A stretch of DNA of 26,549 nt, taken from Candidatus Parabacteroides intestinavium. GTDB taxonomy: Bacteria; Bacteroidota; Bacteroidia; Bacteroidales; Tannerellaceae. Shown one piece after another: positions 15,308-22,212 of this stretch (positions are counted from its first letter, which is position 1; every line of letters begins with the position of its first letter). The notes beneath the pieces are model-generated. The model was not told the origin of the DNA and did not search any database. It saw only the letters and a list, made by a program, of their open reading frames with translations. The position numbers were made by a program, and so were the translations under genes. The stretch spans positions 1 through 26,549 of the forward strand of contig DWYO01000086.1 of assembly GCA_019118725.1 (NCBI GenBank), read 5' to 3'.

Positions 15308-16188
15308 TTCAATGTATCCAAAAGACTTATCAATTTTTCCAACTCCTCTTCCGAAGCAAAAGGAATGGTTATTTTCCCTTTCCCCTTTTTATTGCAGACC
15401 AACTGTACTTTCGTCTGAAAGAAACTTGACAAATGTTCTCTCAACAAATTAAATTCTTCCGGCAAGCTCTCTTTCGGAGATTTTTTCTCGCTCTTCTTTA
15501 CATCCGGTGCTTCCCCACCGGCTACCGAGCGGACCATCTCCTCCACTTGGCGTACCGACAGAGCCTCCGCCAGAATCTGCTCATACAAGGCCAATTGCAC
15601 CTCCGGGTCGTCTACCGATATCAAGGCACGGGCATGCCCCATATCGATACGCTTGTTTTTCAAGCCCATCTGAATTTCAGCGGGAAGCTTCAACAAACGC
15701 AGGTAATTGGCAATCGTCGCCCGTTTTTTCCCAATGCGTTCACTCAGTTTCTCTTGGGTCAACCCGTAATTCTCGATCAGACGCTGGTAAGCCAACGCGA
15801 TTTCAATGGCATTCAAGTCCTCGCGCTGGATATTCTCTATCAATGCCATTTCAACGATATTCTCGTCAGCGGCTGTCCGAATATAAGCCGGTATACGAGT
15901 CAATCCCGCTTTTTGCGCTGCCCGATAGCGGCGTTCACCGGAAATAATCATATACTTATCCGGCCCAAGTTCTTTCAACGTTACAGGCTGGATAACCCCT
16001 AAAGAACGGATAGAAGCAGCCAGTTCCTCTAAAGCCTCTTCCTCAAAGACAGAACGCGGTTGTTCCGGATTGGGCTGAATTTTACTCAACTCAATCTCGC
16101 TAATAGACGATGACCCTCCAGTTTTCAGGTCGTCCATCGTAATCAGAGCGTCTAAGCCCCGTCCCAGAGCCGATCTTTTTAATACCAT
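15304..16188 (-). CDS. parB: Chromosome-partitioning protein ParB
   Basis: 294 residues, usual length for Spo0J/ParB. The N-terminal ParB domain contains IQPNPEQPRSVFEEEALEEL and LGVIQPVTL, followed by the nucleotide-binding GERRYRA box (~82-88), which in ParB clamps binds CTP. A helix-turn-helix lies near 141-166 (GLTQEKLSERIGKKRATIAN) and should recognise parS. A Lys-rich linker (KKSEKKSPKESLP) precedes the C-terminal dimerisation segment. ParB loads at parS near the origin and recruits SMC. It begins one base after the parA stop and overlaps the DUF5683 start, so all are one operon. No parS site was found in this window. Confidence 0.95.
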   Translation of the reverse strand: MVLKRSALGRGLDALITMDDLKTGGSSSISEIELSKIQPNPEQPRSVFEEEALEELAASIRSLGVIQPVTLKELGPDKYMIISGERRYRAAQKAGLTRIPAYIRTAADENIVEMALIENIQREDLNAIEIALAYQRLIENYGLTQEKLSERIGKKRATIANYLRLLKLPAEIQMGLKNKRIDMGHARALISVDDPEVQLALYEQILAEALSVRQVEEMVRSVAGGEAPDVKKSEKKSPKESLPEEFNLLREHLSSFFQTKVQLVCNKKGKGKITIPFASEEELEKLISLLDTLK

Positions 16189-16189
16189 A

Positions 16190-16960
16190 TCAAATGTTCT
16201 TGTTTTTCTCCATCAGTTCTTGTGCCAATTGCATATAATTCTGCGCTCCTTTAGAGTCCGCGTCATACAGCAGCACCGGTTTGCCATAACTGGAGGCTTC
16301 GCTTAACTTCACGTTCCGCTGGATAACGGTCGTAAACACCAAATCCTGAAAAGGACGTTTCACCTCCTCATAAATCTGATTGGCCAGGCGCAAACGCGAG
16401 TCATACATTGTCAGCAGGAAGCCTTCGATTTCCAAAGCCGGATTCAGCTTCGATTTAATAATCTTAATGGTGTTCAGCAATTTGCTGATTCCTTCCAAAG
16501 CGAAATATTCGCATTGAACCGGAATGATGACCGAGTCTGCCGCGGTCAAAGCGTTGACTGTGATCAACCCCAATGAGGGTGAACAGTCTATCAGAATATA
16601 ATCATATTGCGATTTTAACGGGAGCAGGATTCGTTTCAGAATCTGTTCGCGACTTTCCATGTTCAGCATTTCAATCTCTGCGCCTACAAGGTCGATGTGT
16701 GAAGGGATGATATCCAATCCATCGATTTCGGTAGAGAGTATTGCCCCTTGAGCGTCATTTCCATTTACCAGACATTCGTAAACAGAAAGCTGAACATTCC
16801 GGATATCAATGCCTAACCCGGACGAAGCGTTAGCCTGCGGATCGGCATCCACAACCAGCACCTTCTTCTCCAAAGCAGCCAACGAAGCGGCAAGGTTAAT
16901 AGTTGTCGTGGTCTTTCCCACGCCCCCCTTCTGATTGGCCAAAGCGATTATCTTTCCCAT
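16190..16960 (-). CDS. parA: Chromosome-partitioning ATPase ParA (Soj)
   Basis: 256 residues, typical of chromosomal ParA/Soj. It opens with the deviant Walker A motif KGGVGKTTT (residues 11-19, signature Lys at 11). Walker A' VVDADPQANAS, Walker B-type ILIDCSPSLG and the FALEGISKLL region follow. ParA dimerises on ATP, coats the nucleoid and moves ParB-parS complexes. No N-terminal DNA-binding extension is present, so it is a small chromosomal type and not a plasmid P1-type ParA. It is first gene of the four-gene operon with a -7 box 30 bases upstream. Confidence 0.95.
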   Translation of the reverse strand: MGKIIALANQKGGVGKTTTTINLAASLAALEKKVLVVDADPQANASSGLGIDIRNVQLSVYECLVNGNDAQGAILSTEIDGLDIIPSHIDLVGAEIEMLNMESREQILKRILLPLKSQYDYILIDCSPSLGLITVNALTAADSVIIPVQCEYFALEGISKLLNTIKIIKSKLNPALEIEGFLLTMYDSRLRLANQIYEEVKRPFQDLVFTTVIQRNVKLSEASSYGKPVLLYDADSKGAQNYMQLAQELMEKNKNI

Positions 16961-16989
16961 ATTTTTATTAACCCTTTGTATTCAGGCTA

Positions 16990-16997
16990 CAAAACTA
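16990..16997 (-). promoter_or_regulatory. -7 box of the parA operon
   Basis: TAGTTTTG on the minus strand (16997-16990) matches TAnnTTTG exactly and lies 30 bases before the parA ATG at 16960. No clear -33 motif is present. The DnaA-box-like repeats begin about 50 bases further upstream. Confidence 0.5.
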
Positions 16998-17044
16998 CAC
17001 ATTAAAAATGTAAACTGCCCTTTTTATTTAGAAACATTAGCTAC

Positions 17045-17084
17045 ATTGTTGATAACTTTCTAAGATTGTTGATAACTTTTAAAA
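17045..17084. repeat. Two tandem 20-base repeats with DnaA-box-like cores upstream of parA
   Basis: ATTGTTGATAACTTT occurs at 17045-17059 and 17065-17079, exactly 20 bases apart, in an AT-rich stretch. Read on the minus strand each contains TTATCAACA (17055-17047 and 17075-17067), one base from the DnaA box TTATCCACA. They may bind DnaA or another regulator of parA. Two boxes alone do not define an origin. The rest of the 16961-17297 gap holds only the parA -7 box and a terminator. Confidence 0.45.
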
Positions 17085-17210
17085 AAGCGTGACTCCCTTT
17101 TTCATCCGTTCCAATGCCCTTCGTCTCAGACTTTCCCGACTCCGGAAAATGAACATTAAAGGGCTGTGTCAAAATGAATGTTTTGATGAATCACTCTCTC
17201 CCGGCCTCAG

Positions 17211-17251
17211 ACACAAAAGGAGCCAGACTCCTTTGAGGAAACCTGGCTCCT
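17211..17251 (-). terminator. Intrinsic terminator of the LRR surface-protein gene
   Basis: AGGAGCCAG (17218-17226) and CTGGCTCCT (17243-17251) form a perfect 9-bp stem, with further partial pairing inside (CCT/AGG). On the minus strand the stem runs into TTTTGTGT. It lies 47 bases beyond the stop at 17298. Confidence 0.75.
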
Positions 17252-17297
17252 AAAACCAACTGATTATACTTCCTTTACACGGAAATTAATCTATCCA

Positions 17298-20200
17298 TCA
17301 CTTAACGATTACTTTAACCCGTTTCACATCTGATCCACTTTCCAATACAACTACATAGACGCCTTGCGGTACATCAATGCGTGTATCACCGCTCACCTCT
17401 TCCTGTGCCTGCAGGCGGCCGCTGATGCTAACTACCGTCACTTTCGCTTTCGCTACGTTCTTCACCATGATGAAGCCATGGGCAGTCGTAATAGCCGCCG
17501 ACTCAATATCTTCGATGCCGGTCGGAACACCGCTGAAGGAGGCTTTCAGGCTTGTATCTTTATACAAGGTAATCTCATGAACCTGCTCCTTGCTACCATC
17601 AGACCATTTTTCGAAGTCTGTTCCGTCTACCGGAATAGCGATTACGGTAATCACATCGCCATAGTAATATTTGCCGTCAGCACTGCCTTCTACCTGAACG
17701 GAACCGATCTTATAACCGCCTTCGTTCTCGTATTCGGCCGGAATCTCCACCTTGATTTCCGTCGGATTCGGCAACGACACATCAACACGCATATTCTCGG
17801 TAACCTTTTCAATCGTATAAACACCGTTCTTAGGCGTCAAGGTCTCGCCACGCGAAGTCTTCACGACGATCTTCGACATATCAGCTGCCAAAGCCTTCAC
17901 GGTAAAGCTGAAGTTGTCTTCACGTTTTACAGCATTCTCCCCTTCTGCCTCTACGACAAAGCCTCGTCCTGTTGTCATCACAGTCACAAGGTATTGCGTA
18001 TCCGGGTCAAATTCCGGATCCGGCTCTATTACGCTAAATTCAGCAGAAATAGCAACAGAAGAATTGGTAACTGTATAGATAAAATCGCTTTGAGCAAATG
18101 TCTCTCCATTAACAGTTACATACTCCAACTTAAAGTCTTCAGTCGGTGTTACTTGAATACGCAACTTCGTACCCGGAGTGATCTCCTCTTCACCAAAGTA
18201 TTGCTTGCCGGTTTCAGCATCCGTCACAACGATAGAGCCGACTTGTGCGCCCGGATTCTTAATCGTTATCAAATTCTTGTCCGATACCGTTACCTTAACC
18301 TTTACAGAAGACTCGGCATAACTGTCATTATCCGGCACGAATACTACATCATACTGTTTACCGTCTTCCGGTGTCGTGTTGATGACATCATCCGCCCATT
18401 TGAATGTTCCGGCAACCGTCTTGTCTCCGGGATTACCATTTACAAGATTCTTAGCCAAACCGTCAATCAGGTTAGACTGTTCCAACGTCTGGCCTTGCGG
18501 AATCAAGGTCGGTTTCGGAGATTCAACGATGGTCGTCTCAGCTTGCTTGATGACCATTGTGCCGACATTATCTTTGGATTCTTTATATTCATTCCAACCG
18601 GATGAAGCTCCCGGATAAGGTATAGTTACATATACTTTATATGTTCCGGCATCTTTCGGAATCTTCACGGCAACTTCTGATCCATTTTCCACTTTAGCAT
18701 AAGAGAACTCAGGTTTCAAATCTGCAATATTCGAAACTTGCGTATTACTTGTCGAAGTGGTTGCATCATCCAAAAGTACAATCAAATACTCTTTCGTTTC
18801 CGGATAAGCTTGTTCTTCCCCGTTATAAATAGTCTCATAATCACGGACTGTAACTGTAAATTCCTTATTCAACGCTACTTCATCACCTTTCACCTTGAAC
18901 ACGGTCGGTTTGGTTACTGTGTAAGAGAAAATAACGATGCGTTCGCCTGTTCCGGTCAAATCAGTTTTCGTAGTTACTTCTTGACCATTCGCATACAACT
19001 GAATGTTCTTCCAATTAGCCGGTACAGTCAGTTTAACCTTAACGGTTGCTCCGGTCGGAACAGTTTCATTGTTTTCTAACGGGAAATCACCGTTGAACAT
19101 CTCGATGCCGAAATTCTTGTCTGAAAGGCCTTCGAAAGATACAGCAACCGGATCCACTTCACCTTGGCCATTAATTGTTGCCGTAGTCGATACGACTGCT
19201 ATTTCGAAGTTCTCATTCAAAGAACTACTTTCCCCATTCATTACAAAATAACCCACATGTACCAAGTGAGCGGCTGTCTGCGTAGTTTCCTGTTTAGAAA
19301 CTTCTTGCCATTCACCAGAACTGTTCTTTTCAACTACCCGGAAGTGACCATTGGTTAATGCCGTGCCATTGAACTTCACTTCACCACCGGTAATTACATA
19401 TTTACCATTCTGTACATCCACCTTCGGAATAGCGGTAATTTCAGGAACTGCTTTCTTGATGCGGATTATCCAATCTTCTTTCGGTGTTGTAGCCTGGTGG
19501 TCCGAAGTAGACTCCATCCAATAACGGACTTTCCAATCCCCGGCTTCTACCGGTTTTTTGTCGGTATAATCATTATTATCTTTCTTATACTGCACCTTCA
19601 CATCATCGTAATATTCCACCGGATTGGTCTTATATTCGAATGCTTTTGCTGTACCATCGTAAGTATGAACCTGAATCTTGTCGCTAATTCCCTGCCCATA
19701 AACAGGGTTAATCGTTACCGCCGGGGCCACTTTCGTTACTATTGTAATTGTCCCACCAGTCGGGAGAACGTCAAAGCTGGCGGTGTATTGAACTGCCGCA
19801 TCTGTAGGTTCTGTTACCTTTTTCGGTCCTTCAAAAGGAACTTCTGTCGAGCCGTAAAGAATCTGATCAATTACAATCGGTTTTCCGTTAAATGTACTAC
19901 CCGTTCCGTCTACCGCATCTTTTGTCAAATAGATATTAATCGTAGCCTTCGTGCCAGGGACATAACCCGGATCAGACATATCGTTATACTTGTAAACATG
20001 CGTTGTCTTGTTGTTGACAACCTGAATCTGACTACCAACAAAAGCTGTATTAACATTTTTAATCTCACCTTCCATCGTCATACCGATGCGAACGTCCGAA
20101 CTCTTCACCACATTAGCTACGATATGCGTATTATCTTTAACCAGTTCTTCTATCACATATTCATATTCCGTAGTCGAGTTCTCTTTCAATTGCGGTTCTA

Positions 20201-21428
20201 CCGGATCACCATCGATAGTCAGTTCCGGTGTATAACCCACATCCGCTTTCAGCTTAATCACCACTTTGCTCTGATAAGGAATGCCTTCTGTCTTTCCATT
20301 ATTCTGGATGTTGATTGTCTTCTCCTCTTTCTGAGCAACAATGGAAACCGTATTCATTTCACCGTCTACATTGGACTCGGCCGTTACCGTCAATAACGCA
20401 TCCTTCAATGTCGCGTCAATCGAAGGAGCTACGGCTCTACGGTCGTTTGCATTCCAATAACCGGCTACACGGAACGCAATGTGATTCTCATCCACGCTGC
20501 TCTTCGGTTCTTCCACCAAACCGTCTGTCACAAACTTATCCAACTCGAAGCCTTCGCGGTCAATCGATGCGATCAAGATATTGCCTTGGTACACGTCATT
20601 CCCATCTGCAATAGTGTTTCCATCTTTTGTCACCTTAATATAGTCCTTTACAATATCTAGACCGAACTTAGCCGGAGTAACCTTGATATTACTGATGACC
20701 ATCTCCGCACCGTTATATTTGATGGTTACCCGATACGTACCGCTTTGGAATATATTCTTTTCACTCGGCGAGTAGAACAGGAATGTAGCCGGATTGGAAT
20801 CCCCGTAAGCTTTCTGACCATGGTCTACCTTCTTATAGGTGCTGCCATCGCCTAATTGTTCCCAAACAATGTCCGTAACTTTCGTCCAATCTTTTTCGTC
20901 AAAGGTCGGCAAACCGAAGTTCATGCCAAAACGGGATGCCATATTAAGACCTTCATTCGCTACAGCCACAACATTCTTGGATACATATTCCTGCTTGCCC
21001 ATCGTTACCTTCGTATCTTTCCCAATACCTTCGACACGAAGTAATTTGTTATTGCTGACATCCAGCTTTTTCAAGGCAGAATTTACTGTCAACTTATCCA
21101 AGGCATTACCAGAGAGATTCAAATCTTCCAATGTGGCAAAGCCGGAGAAATCCAGCCCATCTCCTGACAGCCCTGTCTTTGACAGGTTCAAGGTCTGTAA
21201 AGTAGATGCGGCATGGAGGACAACAGCCGGTACAGACACCAACGGGTTATTCGAAGCGTTAAATGACTTCAGCCGAGTTAAAATGTTTGCAGCCTTCGGG
21301 TCGATTGCTTCTGATGTTAATTGATTACCTGCAACATTAACGGTTTCGATATTAGGGAATGCAGACAAATCAAGTGCCGTCAACTCACCGTTTCCCGTAA
21401 ATATCAAAGACTTCACAGCACTAAACAA
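17298..21428 (-). CDS. Giant LRR/repeat surface protein, body separated from its signal peptide by a frameshift
   Basis: 1376 codons are open from an internal ATG at 21428. The same frame stays protein-like back to about 21530, where it meets the frame of the signal-peptide fragment, so the true gene probably spanned 21784-17298 (~1494 residues). Leucine-rich repeats occupy the first ~150 residues (LTALDLSAFPNIETVNVAGN, LQTLNLSKTGLSG, LEDLNLSGNALDKL, LKKLDVSNNKLLRV). Long beta-rich Ig-like/MBG-like units follow (DGTAKAFEYKT, YNGEEQAYPETKEY ... DAGTYKVYVTIPY), then two bacterial-repeat units (GTKLRIQVTPTEDFKLEYVT, VITVIAIPVDGTDFEKWSDG). The last ~65 residues form a sorting-type domain (VKNVAKAKVTVVSISGRLQA ... 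DVPQGVYVVVLES ... VKVIVK) like that of the 1430-residue neighbour. As the sequence stands, the body lacks an export signal. Confidence 0.75.
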   Translation of the reverse strand: MFSAVKSLIFTGNGELTALDLSAFPNIETVNVAGNQLTSEAIDPKAANILTRLKSFNASNNPLVSVPAVVLHAASTLQTLNLSKTGLSGDGLDFSGFATLEDLNLSGNALDKLTVNSALKKLDVSNNKLLRVEGIGKDTKVTMGKQEYVSKNVVAVANEGLNMASRFGMNFGLPTFDEKDWTKVTDIVWEQLGDGSTYKKVDHGQKAYGDSNPATFLFYSPSEKNIFQSGTYRVTIKYNGAEMVISNIKVTPAKFGLDIVKDYIKVTKDGNTIADGNDVYQGNILIASIDREGFELDKFVTDGLVEEPKSSVDENHIAFRVAGYWNANDRRAVAPSIDATLKDALLTVTAESNVDGEMNTVSIVAQKEEKTINIQNNGKTEGIPYQSKVVIKLKADVGYTPELTIDGDPVEPQLKENSTTEYEYVIEELVKDNTHIVANVVKSSDVRIGMTMEGEIKNVNTAFVGSQIQVVNNKTTHVYKYNDMSDPGYVPGTKATINIYLTKDAVDGTGSTFNGKPIVIDQILYGSTEVPFEGPKKVTEPTDAAVQYTASFDVLPTGGTITIVTKVAPAVTINPVYGQGISDKIQVHTYDGTAKAFEYKTNPVEYYDDVKVQYKKDNNDYTDKKPVEAGDWKVRYWMESTSDHQATTPKEDWIIRIKKAVPEITAIPKVDVQNGKYVITGGEVKFNGTALTNGHFRVVEKNSSGEWQEVSKQETTQTAAHLVHVGYFVMNGESSSLNENFEIAVVSTTATINGQGEVDPVAVSFEGLSDKNFGIEMFNGDFPLENNETVPTGATVKVKLTVPANWKNIQLYANGQEVTTKTDLTGTGERIVIFSYTVTKPTVFKVKGDEVALNKEFTVTVRDYETIYNGEEQAYPETKEYLIVLLDDATTSTSNTQVSNIADLKPEFSYAKVENGSEVAVKIPKDAGTYKVYVTIPYPGASSGWNEYKESKDNVGTMVIKQAETTIVESPKPTLIPQGQTLEQSNLIDGLAKNLVNGNPGDKTVAGTFKWADDVINTTPEDGKQYDVVFVPDNDSYAESSVKVKVTVSDKNLITIKNPGAQVGSIVVTDAETGKQYFGEEEITPGTKLRIQVTPTEDFKLEYVTVNGETFAQSDFIYTVTNSSVAISAEFSVIEPDPEFDPDTQYLVTVMTTGRGFVVEAEGENAVKREDNFSFTVKALAADMSKIVVKTSRGETLTPKNGVYTIEKVTENMRVDVSLPNPTEIKVEIPAEYENEGGYKIGSVQVEGSADGKYYYGDVITVIAIPVDGTDFEKWSDGSKEQVHEITLYKDTSLKASFSGVPTGIEDIESAAITTAHGFIMVKNVAKAKVTVVSISGRLQAQEEVSGDTRIDVPQGVYVVVLESGSDVKRVKVIVK

Positions 21429-21490
21429 CGTTGTTGTTGTCTGTGCCGCAAAGCGGGTGACCTTTCCATTTACCGTAATCTCTACATTTT

Positions 21491-21784
21491 TTAATCGATC
21501 CGCATTACCGGCAATCTGTACGCCTGTGGCGCATCTGCCTTATACGGAATTTCATAAGTCGCAGTTTTCTTATCAGCACTTATTGCTGGTTCTACCGCAG
21601 GGATAAACGTAGGGTAATATGCCCCGGCTCCCTTTTGTAGCACCGCCTCAGTATTCTTGATAGTAATCGTCACCTTTCCCGATGTACCGGCAGGAATCGA
21701 CAAATCGATATACTGTGATTGAGCCTTCACCCACCCTACTGACACCAACAGCATCAATAGGCTTAAAAGTAATCGTTGTTTCAT
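21491..21784 (-). pseudogene. Signal-peptide N-terminal fragment of the giant LRR surface protein
   Basis: 97 codons. A clear signal peptide (MKQRLLLSLLMLLVSVGWVKAQ) is followed by a beta-rich stretch (YIDLSIPAGTSGKVTITIKN ... KKTATYEIPYKADA). After codon 84 the frame gives unrelated residues (PQAYRLPVMRID) and stops at 21491. In the +2 frame from 21530 the sequence reads ATGVQIAGNADRLKNVEITV and joins the LRR body. Two extra bases or one missing base near 21528-21533 (ATGCGCCACA) explain the break. There is no classic slippery heptamer, so programmed frameshifting is unlikely. A mutation or a base-call error remain possible. Confidence 0.75.
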
Positions 21785-21841
21785 GATTCTAATTTTTTAG
21801 TTATTACTCAGATTTACCTTCCAAAGGTTTCCGCTTTTGCG

Positions 21842-21874
21842 AAAAAAGCCCCTCTACATGAATAGAGAGGCTTT
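21842..21874 (-). terminator. Terminator hairpin in the gap between the two giant genes
   Basis: AAAGCCCCTCTA (21845-21856) and TAGAGAGGCTTT (21863-21874) pair with one mismatch around a 6-base loop. On the minus strand the stem ends in six T (21847-21842). It would stop transcripts from the gene at 22213-26505 about 340 bases after its stop and before the 21784 start. On the plus strand it is followed by CTGTTTTTA. Confidence 0.65.
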
Positions 21875-22032
21875 CTGTTTTTACGCATTGCGGCTCCTCA
21901 CGGAAGGCATTGCTTAAAATAGAACTTTTCTTAATTACACTATTATTACTAACCCCGTCTTTCCCTCTCGCGAGTTACTCTTCAACTGATTTCCAATTGG
22001 ACGGAAAATTGAATTATATCAAGCCCCCTCAA

Positions 22033-22048
22033 CTCCCCCGTGGGGGAG
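22033..22048. repeat. G/C-rich palindrome
   Basis: CTCCCCC (22033-22039) and GGGGGAG (22042-22048) form a 7-bp stem with a 2-base loop, and flanking GCCCCCTC/TTAGAGGC (22023-22058 region) allow partial extension. It lies ~50 bases from the REP-like pair and may be a third, diverged unit. The remaining gap, 21875-22022, shows no gene or clear signal. Confidence 0.45.
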
Positions 22049-22095
22049 CTTTAGAGGCATTATTAACAATTTAAAATTTCGTGTTATGAACATTA

Positions 22096-22146
22096 GAACT
22101 CCTCCGTCGCTCCGCGACACCTCCTCTATAAACAGAGGAGGAATTC
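22096..22146 (+). repeat. REP-like palindromic element, copy 1
   Basis: GAACTCCTCC (22096-22105) leads into two hairpins: GTCGC-TCC-GCGAC (22106-22118), then CCTCCTCT-ATAAAC-AGAGGAGG (22120-22141), ending AATTC. The element's ends are partly complementary to each other. An inverted second copy follows after 7 bases. No transposase of the REP-associated type is in the window. Confidence 0.6.
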
Positions 22147-22153
22147 GGGAAAA

Positions 22154-22205
22154 GAACTCTCCCTCTGTTTATAGAGGGAGTACCCCGAAAGGGGGGAGGA
22201 AGTTC
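22154..22205 (-). repeat. REP-like palindromic element, copy 2 (inverted)
   Basis: On the minus strand GAACTTCCTCC (22205-22195) leads into CCCC-TTTC-GGGG, then CTCCCTCT-ATAAAC-AGAGGGAG, ending AGTTC (22154). It has the same plan and the same ATAAAC loop as copy 1, but the stems differ by compensatory changes. It begins 8 bases after the stop codon of the 22213-26505 gene and could protect or end its transcript. Confidence 0.6.
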
Positions 22206-22212
22206 TATTCAA

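Noticed and set aside
17161..17186. GGGCTGTGTCAAAATG, resembling ends of some Bacteroidetes insertion sequences
   Set aside because: There is no partner inverted repeat, transposase remnant or target duplication nearby. A short TCAAAA/TTTTGA hairpin and terminator-like context explain it better.
17364..18605. 413-codon plus-strand open frame, and a 299-codon one at 19497-20396
   Set aside because: Both are antisense to the giant LRR surface protein, with Arg/Ile/Cys-rich products and no recognisable motifs. They are shadow frames of a long gene with biased codon use.
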